Below, piece after piece: positions 49,979-60,883 of a stretch of 64,000 nucleotides of DNA. How positions within the stretch are numbered: the stretch's first letter is position 1; every line of letters starts with the position of its first letter. The translations under genes were made by a program, and so were the position numbers. Below the pieces are notes generated by a model. The model saw nothing but the letters and a program-made list of their open reading frames with translations. It searched no databases and was not told the DNA's origin. Origin of the DNA: Gammaproteobacteria bacterium (GTDB taxonomy: Bacteria > Pseudomonadota > Gammaproteobacteria > CAJXQU01); NCBI GenBank assembly GCA_026984775.1, contig JALSRM010000002.1, positions 1 through 64,000 on the forward strand, in the 5' to 3' direction.

Positions 49979-50877
49979 ACGAGTACCCAGAATCTTTTGT
50001 CTGTGGTTCGGTAGCAATTATCGGCCGTCCTAATGTTGGTAAGTCTACTTTTCTTAATCATTCTGTGGGTCAGAAGATCAGTATTACATCCAGAAAACCA
50101 CAAACGACCCGGCACCAAATACTAGGAATAAAAACACTGGATAAGGCGCAGATCGTCTATGTAGACACTCCCGGATTTCAAATCAAGCCCGATCGGGCAC
50201 TGAACCGGCTGATGAACAGAGAGGTTATGCGTGCCGCATTCGATGTTGATCTTGTTCTGTTCATGGTTGAGGCCGGCATGTGGACTGAGGCTGACGAGAA
50301 TACCCTGCAACTGTTGAAGAAATCAGGAACAAAAACGATTCTTCTGATCAACAAGATTGACAAAATAAAGGATAAAAAGAAATTACTGCCCTATATCAAA
50401 AATATCACCGATCGTATGAATTTTGTTGAGGTGATCCCTCTCGCCGCGTTGAAAGGGGACAATATCCCTGTTGTTGAAGAGGCGATTACGAAGAACCTTC
50501 CTCCATCAGACCCTTGGTTTTCTGCAGATCAAGTCACCGATCGCAGTGTCCGGTTTCTTACCGCCGAGATGATCCGTGAAAAACTCACCCGGAAGTTGGG
50601 AGAAGAGTTGCCCTATCGGTTAAACGTCACAATTGAGCAATTCAGGGAAGATGAGAAAATCATCCATATCCATGCCACAATATGGGTGGAAACAAAAGGG
50701 CAGAAAAAGATTGTAATTGGACACAAAGGATCTGTGCTCAAGTCTATCGGCAGGGAGGCCAGGCATGAAATCCAGAAGATGGTGGACAGACAAGTCTTTC
50801 TGGAAACCTGGGTGAAGGTCAAGGAGAAATGGTCCGATAACATCAATGCATTGAATCAGTTTGGACTGAACCCTTGA
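49975..50877 (+). CDS. era: GTPase Era
   Basis: 300 residues. GTPase motifs GRPNVGKST, DTPGF, NKIDKIKDK and the C-terminal KH domain (KKIVIGHKGSVLKSIGREARHEIQ) are intact. It binds the 3' end of 16S rRNA during 30S maturation. The 38-bp gap to recO has no terminator. Confidence 0.97.
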   Translation: MNEYPESFVCGSVAIIGRPNVGKSTFLNHSVGQKISITSRKPQTTRHQILGIKTLDKAQIVYVDTPGFQIKPDRALNRLMNREVMRAAFDVDLVLFMVEAGMWTEADENTLQLLKKSGTKTILLINKIDKIKDKKKLLPYIKNITDRMNFVEVIPLAALKGDNIPVVEEAITKNLPPSDPWFSADQVTDRSVRFLTAEMIREKLTRKLGEELPYRLNVTIEQFREDEKIIHIHATIWVETKGQKKIVIGHKGSVLKSIGREARHEIQKMVDRQVFLETWVKVKEKWSDNINALNQFGLNP

Positions 50878-50915
50878 ATATAGCCCGTTACTCACTCCCA
50901 AACAGACTTTTTTGA

Positions 50916-51650
50916 GTGGAAATGTACGTCGATCTGCATCCCTGTTTTTTACTGCACAAGAAGGCTTTCCGTGAAACAAGTCTTCTACTGGAGGTCTTTT
51001 CAGAGCGACATGGCAGAGTTGGGCTGGTTGCAAAGGGTGCTGCTAGAAAAAAACACAGGAGTCCACTTCAACCCTTCCTGCCCCTGCAAATGGCATGGTC
51101 AGGTCGTGGGGAACTGGGGAATTTGATTAATGCAGAAGCTGACGGGAAGCCTCAATCACTCAGTGGCGAACGGCTTTTCAGTGGCTATTATGTTAACGAA
51201 CTGCTTGTTCGGTTACTTCATAGACATGATCCTTGCCCGGAACTGTTTCGTGTCTATCAGCAAACTCTGGTTGAATTGGCTGAAACAGATTGTATTGACT
51301 CGACATTGAGGAGATTCGAGAAACGCCTGCTCGAAGAGCTGGGTTATGGCCCAATTCTCGACCATGACGTCAGTTCTGGTGAAGAAATCGATCCCATGGC
51401 ATGGTACCACTATCTCGAGGGGCGGGGGCCTTGTGTCACCCATTCAGCTGAAGTTAAGGGCTCTGGAATAAAAGTTAAGGGTGAAACATTGCTCCTGCTG
51501 GAGGCAGAGGGGAAGCTGAGGAAACGCGAATCCCGGATTGAGGCCAAACGACTGATGCGTTATCTACTTTCTCCTTTGCTTGGAAACAAGCCACTGCATA
51601 GTAGAAGAATTTTTGAAACCATGAAAACAAAAGAGGATAGGAATGGATAA
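50916..51650 (+). CDS. recO: DNA repair protein RecO
   Basis: 244 residues; GTG 50916, with ATG 50922 as an alternative two codons on. N-terminal OB-fold (CFLLHKKAFRETSLLLEVFSERHGRVGLVAKGA) and helical C-terminus (ELLVRLLHRHDPCPELFRVYQQTL). RecO loads RecA with RecR. There is no zinc-cysteine cluster, as in the E. coli type. Its stop overlaps the start of a copper-protein gene rather than the usual pdxJ. Confidence 0.92.
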   Translation: MEMYVDLHPCFLLHKKAFRETSLLLEVFSERHGRVGLVAKGAARKKHRSPLQPFLPLQMAWSGRGELGNLINAEADGKPQSLSGERLFSGYYVNELLVRLLHRHDPCPELFRVYQQTLVELAETDCIDSTLRRFEKRLLEELGYGPILDHDVSSGEEIDPMAWYHYLEGRGPCVTHSAEVKGSGIKVKGETLLLLEAEGKLRKRESRIEAKRLMRYLLSPLLGNKPLHSRRIFETMKTKEDRNG

Positions 51651-52344
51651 ATTAAAATTTACTGGAACAGTTGTATTGATCACTTTTACTGCAGGATTGG
51701 CCCTGTCAGGTTGTTCGGATGAGAAACATGAGCAGACCAAAAAGGTCGCAGAGTCTGATTCTGCGGCCGTAGCTGAACAGATTGAAAAGGCCTCTGAAAA
51801 ACAGAAAAGTGAGATGGAAGGAAACACCTCCACTGTTGTAGAAGCTGCAAAAGACAGGGCCCAGAAAACCACACCTAGAGTCATGGAAGATAAAAGCCAT
51901 AATGAGGCAGATCTTGCGAACAGAAATAAAGCAGAAAAATCTGATAAGCAATCAAAGACTCCTGCAGCAAAGCCTGAGACTCATGTAATAAAGGCTGCTG
52001 TTACCAGGTTCGTGCCCATGGTAATTTTCATTAAACCGGGTGATACGGTGACCTGGGAGAATATGGCTGGGCATGATACCACCTCATTACCTGGTATGAT
52101 CCCGGAGGGTGCCGAACCCTGGCATTCAAAACTGGGTAAACCCTTTAGCATTACCCTTGAGAAGGAGGGTGCCTATATTTATAAGTGCACTCCTCATGCA
52201 TCATTAGGAATGATGGGTGCAATCATTGTAGGTAATGGAGAACCAGAAAACCTGGATCAGATTGTCAATAATCCGAAGAACAAGGGTATGGTAGGGAGGA
52301 CAGTGAGAAAGATGCTCAAGGCTTTGGAGAAAAGGAAACAGTAA
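51643..52344 (+). CDS. Pseudoazurin-like cupredoxin lipoprotein
   Basis: 233 residues. N-terminal helix and lipobox LSGC (Cys ~23), a charged, low-complexity Glu/Lys/Ala linker (~25-105), then a cupredoxin domain with the type-1 copper ligands His (MAGHDTT), Cys and His (YKCTPHASLG) and Met (GMMGA). The C-terminal helical tail resembles that of pseudoazurin. It is likely an outer-membrane-anchored electron carrier on a flexible tether. The ATG lies inside the last codons of recO, with GGATAGGA upstream; the pairing with recO may only be positional. Confidence 0.9.
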   Translation: MDKLKFTGTVVLITFTAGLALSGCSDEKHEQTKKVAESDSAAVAEQIEKASEKQKSEMEGNTSTVVEAAKDRAQKTTPRVMEDKSHNEADLANRNKAEKSDKQSKTPAAKPETHVIKAAVTRFVPMVIFIKPGDTVTWENMAGHDTTSLPGMIPEGAEPWHSKLGKPFSITLEKEGAYIYKCTPHASLGMMGAIIVGNGEPENLDQIVNNPKNKGMVGRTVRKMLKALEKRKQ

Positions 52345-52447
52345 TTGGAAATCGTTCAGGATTTGTTAATGGATCACAGATTATCCTGATTCTTGAGGTG
52401 GTGGCCAAATGAATGATTAATAAGATTGATTCCTTGACAAGTGTGAT

Positions 52448-52603
52448 ATGAAAGTTACACTTAGCGCCGCCGAAAAATTTGATTATTGGTTTTCCGTGGG
52501 TGCAGTCATGCAGGAGAACAGAATATTCAGCATGGCACATGGTCAAGCCGATAAATTTGTAGGTATACGGATCCATGATTCCGTAAATTTTAAAAAAAAG
52601 TAG
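52448..52603 (+). CDS. Possible 51-residue small protein
   Basis: Open frame of 51 residues (MKVTLSAAEKFDYWFSVG ... VNFKKK), between the two cupredoxin genes. It has no clear ribosome site, no signal peptide and no recognised family, so it may be only leader sequence of pseudoazurin. A TTGACA at 52434-52439 just before it could be a -35 box. Confidence 0.22.
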   Translation: MKVTLSAAEKFDYWFSVGAVMQENRIFSMAHGQADKFVGIRIHDSVNFKKK

Positions 52604-52612
52604 GAGAGTCAA

Positions 52613-53044
52613 ATGAAAAAACAGGCAGTTATCGGTCTCGCAGCACTGTTCGCAGCTTATACAGCAAATGTAAATGCAGAGGAACATATCATCAAGGCAG
52701 CTGTTACACAGTTCAGGCCAATGGTAACATTCGCAAAACCCGGGGACACTATTACTTGGACCAATATGGCGGGTCATGATTCCACTTCCATGAAAGGCAT
52801 GATTCCGGAAGGTGCTGAAGCCTGGCATTCAAAACTGGGCAAACCCTTTAGCATCAAGCTTGATAAAGAAGGAATTTACCTCTTTAAATGTACGCCCCAT
52901 GCATCACTGGGCATGATGGGTGCAATTATTGTAGGGAATGCCGATAATCTTGATACGATTAAGGCAAATGTTGATACCAGTGGTGAACCAAAAGGGATGG
53001 TCAAACGCGTGATTCGAAAAGTTGAGAAGCAACTGAAAAAATAA
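52613..53044 (+). CDS. Pseudoazurin
   Basis: 143 residues. The signal peptide ends at VNA. Domain as in the previous cupredoxin: MAGHDSTSMKGMIPEGAEAWHSK, copper ligands His (AGHD), Cys/His (FKCTPHASLGMMGA) and Met; C-terminal helices (KGMVKRVIRKVEKQLKK). A soluble periplasmic blue-copper electron carrier, which in other bacteria serves nitrite or nitrous oxide reductases or other oxidases. AGGAGAG lies 5-6 bases before the ATG. No reductase gene is near. Confidence 0.93.
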   Translation: MKKQAVIGLAALFAAYTANVNAEEHIIKAAVTQFRPMVTFAKPGDTITWTNMAGHDSTSMKGMIPEGAEAWHSKLGKPFSIKLDKEGIYLFKCTPHASLGMMGAIIVGNADNLDTIKANVDTSGEPKGMVKRVIRKVEKQLKK

Positions 53045-53071
53045 GCTCTTTCCTTGAGCCATAAAGGACAG

Positions 53072-53106
53072 AAAAGGCGGTATTATTCTGGTAATACCGC
53101 CTTTTT
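53072..53106 (+). terminator. Terminator after pseudoazurin
   Basis: Stem AAAAGGCGGTATTA/TAATACCGCCTTTT with loop TTCTGG and a following T-run; ends the cupredoxin transcript before the next promoter. Confidence 0.93.
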
Positions 53107-53219
53107 CTTTTATGTCTGACTTTTGTTCGGATATTTTCCTGAATTCAGCGGTCTACTTACACACTTTGCTGGCTTGAGGTATAGTGCTGTTACAGCTATA
53201 ACCGTTGTGGAGAGAAAGT

Positions 53220-54062
53220 ATGAAAAAGTTTTTGACAAGTTTAATTTCGCTGGCTCTGATGCTACCCGCAATTACCAGCAGTGCTGAAAAGGCCCCGGAA
53301 GAATTTAAAGTGACACGCTTCAGGGTTTGCGCCGATCCCTACAGTCTGCCAAGCTCCAATAAGGAACAGGAAGGTTACGAGAACAAGATCGCCAAACTAT
53401 TTGCTGACGATCTGGGGGTTCCTCTGAGCTTCGAGTGGTTTCCACAGAGGATAGGGTTTATCCGTAATACGCTAAGGAATAACGATACAGAGGATGGCAG
53501 TTATAAATGTGATATCGTCATGGGCGTAGTTGAAAATTTTGAGCTGGCGGCGACGACCAAACCCTACATGCATTCGACCTGGGCCATGGTCTATGTCAAG
53601 GGCCGGGGATTGGATGAAATCAAGTCACAGGAAGATTTGATGAATATTTCACCGGAACTGAAAGAAAAGCTCCGTATCGGGCTTTTTGATCGCAGTCCAG
53701 CGGCCAACTGGTTGTATCAGTATGGTTTGATGGAGTATGCCACCCCATATCAGATTATGAGTGGTGATGCCACAGAGTACCCTGGCAAGATTATTGAAGA
53801 AGATCTGGTCAATGATAAAATCAATCTGACCTTCGTTTGGGGGCCAATTGCGGGCTATTTTGCCAAAAAAATCAAGGATCCTGAGATTGTGGTCATACCC
53901 TTGAAATCTGAACCAGGAATCCGGTTCGACTACCGAATTTCGATGGCGGTTCGTTTTGGTGAAAAGGCCTGGAAAGAAAAAATCAATCAATTAATCGACA
54001 AACACCAGGAAGAAATCAATAAAATCCTTATGGACTACGGTGTCCCCCTATTGGATCTCTAA
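53220..54062 (+). CDS. Quinoprotein dehydrogenase-associated substrate-binding protein (XoxJ-like)
   Basis: 280 residues from ATG 53220 (GGAGAGA upstream). The signal peptide ends near TSSA. Type-2 periplasmic binding fold: FRVCADPYSLPSSNKEQEGYENKIAKLFADDLGVPLSFEWFPQRIGFIRNTLR...CDIVMGV, then LRIGLFDRSPAANWLYQYGL. This closely fits the family found beside PQQ methanol/alcohol dehydrogenases (MxaJ/XoxJ), which help activate the enzyme. No dehydrogenase or cytochrome cL gene is in the window, so it may act on one encoded elsewhere. Confidence 0.88.
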   Translation: MKKFLTSLISLALMLPAITSSAEKAPEEFKVTRFRVCADPYSLPSSNKEQEGYENKIAKLFADDLGVPLSFEWFPQRIGFIRNTLRNNDTEDGSYKCDIVMGVVENFELAATTKPYMHSTWAMVYVKGRGLDEIKSQEDLMNISPELKEKLRIGLFDRSPAANWLYQYGLMEYATPYQIMSGDATEYPGKIIEEDLVNDKINLTFVWGPIAGYFAKKIKDPEIVVIPLKSEPGIRFDYRISMAVRFGEKAWKEKINQLIDKHQEEINKILMDYGVPLLDL

Positions 54063-54067
54063 ACGAC

Positions 54068-54859
54068 ATGAAAATGGAAGTTATGAAAAGAAACTTATTC
54101 AAATTCTCTCTCTTAACGTTAATTTATAGCCTTGTTGTTGCACCGGCAGCTTTAGCTGAAGAGGATGATCAGGAAGCACTTATCAAGAAAATGGAAGAGC
54201 ATGGGATCTCTATAGGACGAATGAGTGACGATCCACATAAGAACCGGGACGAGGTTCAGTTATCAGAGGCAGAAAAGCTCCTTTGGAAAACTGACCAGTT
54301 GGTCAATATTACCAAACCCGCAGTAATACGCTATGAGTTCGAACGCAAGGGAACGATGGATGATGGATTTACGGATGCAGTTGAATTGATGATTCTCAAA
54401 GTCAAGGAAAATGGCATGAAATCTGCCGCAGTGACGTTCTTCACCGGTGACAGGAATCAGGAGGTCCCGCCCAACGAGAATACTAATGGTAACCCTGTGC
54501 TTGGTATCTATCTCCAGGGGGATGTTTACGAAATGGATCGCCTGACAGAAGGTCACTGGCGCTATTTTCATCGGCGAATAAAATTTGCCCTGGCTGATGA
54601 TGCCACTGTAGAGCCTGTAACCATCAACGTTGATGGCAAGGAACTGAAGGCCAAAAAAGTGACCTTTAGACCTTATGTGAAGGACCCGAAACGCAAATTA
54701 TTCGAAGACTATGCAGATAAGATCTACGAAGTGTACATTTCTGAAAATATTCCGGGCATGCTCTACAAAATACATACGGTTATTCCAGGCAAAGACAAGG
54801 AAGGTGATCCTCTTGTCGAAGAAACACTTGTCTATTCTGGAATAGAATATGAAGAATAA
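54068..54859 (+). CDS. Secreted protein, unknown, next to XoxJ-like gene
   Basis: 263 residues (ATG 54083 is an alternative start giving MKRNLFKF). The signal peptide ends near AALA. The mature protein is beta-rich and charged, with few cysteines and no recognised motif; it contains VLGIYLQGDVYEMDRLTEGHWRYFHRRIKFAL and a C-terminal DPLVEETLVYSGIEYEE. It starts 5 bp after the XoxJ-like gene and is surely co-transcribed, so a role in the same periplasmic process is likely. Family not recognised. Confidence 0.75.
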   Translation: MKMEVMKRNLFKFSLLTLIYSLVVAPAALAEEDDQEALIKKMEEHGISIGRMSDDPHKNRDEVQLSEAEKLLWKTDQLVNITKPAVIRYEFERKGTMDDGFTDAVELMILKVKENGMKSAAVTFFTGDRNQEVPPNENTNGNPVLGIYLQGDVYEMDRLTEGHWRYFHRRIKFALADDATVEPVTINVDGKELKAKKVTFRPYVKDPKRKLFEDYADKIYEVYISENIPGMLYKIHTVIPGKDKEGDPLVEETLVYSGIEYEE

Positions 54860-54908
54860 TCCAGTCCTCTGAAATTCGCCTGGGCTCTGGTGACCATCTG
54901 ACCGGATC

Positions 54909-55763
54909 TCAGGTCCCTCTTCTCATTGTTGTCAATAGACCTGAAAAACAGATCAGGCAGGCGCCAGCAATGGATAATGAATCGAAAGTCTCACCCCAGA
55001 AAAGCCATCCAAACAAAGCAGCAAAAACAACATTAGTATATGCAAAGGCACCGATTTTGGCTGCAGGGGCTAACCGATAGGCATAAGTCATCAAAAGTTG
55101 TGCCTTAGTTGCGATGAATCCAGCTCCAAGCATCACTAGCAAGACCTTGGGAGCCGGTGTTTGCCAGGACCAGAGCAAGGGTATGGCCGAGATCAGGGTA
55201 CTGAGCAGACTGAAATAGAAAACGATCCGGATCGTCGGTTCTGTACTGGACAAATTGCGGATGCTCACCATGGCCAGCGCGACGAAAACACCGGAGGCAA
55301 CACCGACCAAGGCGGCAGGTTTGAACACACCCATTCCAGGCTTCATGATCAGGATCACACCGGCAAATCCAACCAGAATTGCCATAACTACGAACCGGGA
55401 GGCAGGTTCTTTTAACCAGATCATGGCGATCAGTGCAATGAACAGAGGTGAACTGTAGTTAAGTAGAACGGCTTCACCGAGTTGTAGATGGGCGATCGCA
55501 TAGAAGAAGCAGTACATGGCTGTAAGCCCGGTGAGGGTTCTCACCAGATGGGCGCCGAATCGGGCAGTTCTCAATGTATCTATGCTCGTGTTGTGGATCC
55601 AGGGTAACAGGAAAAGTAACCCAAAGGCGTTACGCAGAAAAACCACGGTCTCACTAGAAATATAGTGAGAGGCATATTTGACACCCGCGCTCATCAATGC
55701 GAACAGCAGTGCCGAAAGAATGGAACAGAGTGCACCCCGAACTAGTTTTCTGTCTGACATCAA
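54909..55763 (-). CDS. EamA/DMT-family transporter
   Basis: 284 residues, ten predicted membrane helices in two EamA halves (LCSILSALLFALMSAGVKYASHYISSETVVFLRNAFGLL; GVASGVFVALAMVSIRNL). It is a drug/metabolite exporter of unknown substrate. Convergent with the secreted protein gene, diverging from pyrG. Confidence 0.9.
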   Translation of the reverse strand: MMSDRKLVRGALCSILSALLFALMSAGVKYASHYISSETVVFLRNAFGLLFLLPWIHNTSIDTLRTARFGAHLVRTLTGLTAMYCFFYAIAHLQLGEAVLLNYSSPLFIALIAMIWLKEPASRFVVMAILVGFAGVILIMKPGMGVFKPAALVGVASGVFVALAMVSIRNLSSTEPTIRIVFYFSLLSTLISAIPLLWSWQTPAPKVLLVMLGAGFIATKAQLLMTYAYRLAPAAKIGAFAYTNVVFAALFGWLFWGETFDSLSIAGACLICFSGLLTTMRRGT

Positions 55764-55779
55764 TCAAAAGGGTTCCTGA

Positions 55780-59651
<3,872 letters not shown>

Positions 59652-59700
59652 TGGTGCCTGTCCTGCAGGGTGAGACGACTCAGCTTGGAGGGAGGGGCTG

Positions 59701-60012
59701 ATGCGTCTTGTTGTGATCATTTTGGTCCTGTTATTGCTTTGGCTCCAGTTCGAGCTGTGGGTTGGCAAGGGAAGTTTGACGGAAGTCCGGCAACTTAGAG
59801 AAGCCATCGAACAGCAAAAAAAGGAAAATGAACGTTTGCAGGAACGCAATGAAGCCTTGTCCGCCGAAGTTAAGGATCTCAAGGCCGGCCTGGACGCGAT
59901 CGAAGAGCGCGCACGGAGTGAAATGGGCATGATCAAAAAAGATGAAACCTTCTACCAGATCATCGAACCCCCAAAACCATCACCAACGAAGCAGAAGGAA
60001 TCCGAAGAGTGA
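59701..60012 (+). CDS. ftsB: Cell division protein FtsB
   Basis: 103 residues. A membrane helix (LVVIILVLLLLWLQFELWVG) and a long periplasmic coiled coil (REAIEQQKKENERLQERNEALSAEVKDL) ending in EERARSEMGMIKKDETFYQII. It joins FtsL and FtsQ at the septum. GGAGGGAGG lies upstream. The stop overlaps the ispD GTG. Confidence 0.95.
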   Translation: MRLVVIILVLLLLWLQFELWVGKGSLTEVRQLREAIEQQKKENERLQERNEALSAEVKDLKAGLDAIEERARSEMGMIKKDETFYQIIEPPKPSPTKQKESEE

Positions 60013-60701
60013 GCCACTGGGCGGTCATCCCTGCGGCAGGTGTTGGATCGAGAATGGGCTCGGACATACCCAAACAATATCTTCAAATTGCCGGCAAGAC
60101 TGTACTGGAACATACCCTGGACCGCTTTATTCAGCATCCTTTCATCACCGGAATCGTGGTGGCAATCTCAGAAAATGATTCCTACTGGGAGCAGATCAGG
60201 CCAACTTCGGAAAAACCGCTGATCACGGCAAAAGGAGGGCGCGAGCGGTGTGATTCGGTATTGTCCGCATTGAGAACGTTGGGCCGGCATGCCGATCCGG
60301 AGGACTGGGTCTTAGTGCATGATGCGGCACGGCCCTGCTTGCGAGCTGACGATCTCAACCGCTTGATTAACACCGTTTCAGATCATCCTGTCGGCGGGCT
60401 ATTGGCGGTACCGGTTCGAGATACCATGAAACGTAGTGACGGTAATCACACCATCGTCAAGACAGTGGACAGGCAAAACCTCTGGCACGCACTGACTCCA
60501 CAGATGTTCCGGCTTGCTGGACTCAGCGCAGCACTGGAACAGGCCCAGATTAGCGGGCACATGGTGACGGATGAGGCTCAGGCGATGGAATGGGCTAATC
60601 AACATCCCCTGTTGGTCGAAGGCCATATCGACAATATCAAGATCACCCACCCACAAGACCTGGAACTGGCAGAGCACTATCTAAAAAGATTGTGTGTATA
60701 G
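60009..60701 (+). CDS. ispD: 2-C-methyl-D-erythritol 4-phosphate cytidylyltransferase
   Basis: 230 residues, GTG start overlapping ftsB by 4 bases. The nucleotide loop PAAGVGSRMGSDIPKQYL, the KGGRERCDSV loop, VHDAARPC and VTDEAQAME are intact. MEP pathway enzyme using CTP, made by PyrG upstream. ispF normally follows but is not here. Confidence 0.96.
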   Translation: MSHWAVIPAAGVGSRMGSDIPKQYLQIAGKTVLEHTLDRFIQHPFITGIVVAISENDSYWEQIRPTSEKPLITAKGGRERCDSVLSALRTLGRHADPEDWVLVHDAARPCLRADDLNRLINTVSDHPVGGLLAVPVRDTMKRSDGNHTIVKTVDRQNLWHALTPQMFRLAGLSAALEQAQISGHMVTDEAQAMEWANQHPLLVEGHIDNIKITHPQDLELAEHYLKRLCV

Positions 60702-60883
60702 AGGACAGGTTAGTTATAAAACTGGTTGCTCTTGAAGATTGAGCACATCAATTTGCCTGGCGTTATATAAGTCATGGCATAGATCATGCGTTAAGAATTA
60801 ATCAATAAGTACCCTGCGGGTATCAGTACGGTGATCATCGCCACAAACCAAATTTTATATCAAGAAGTTTAAAGGAAAATTTA

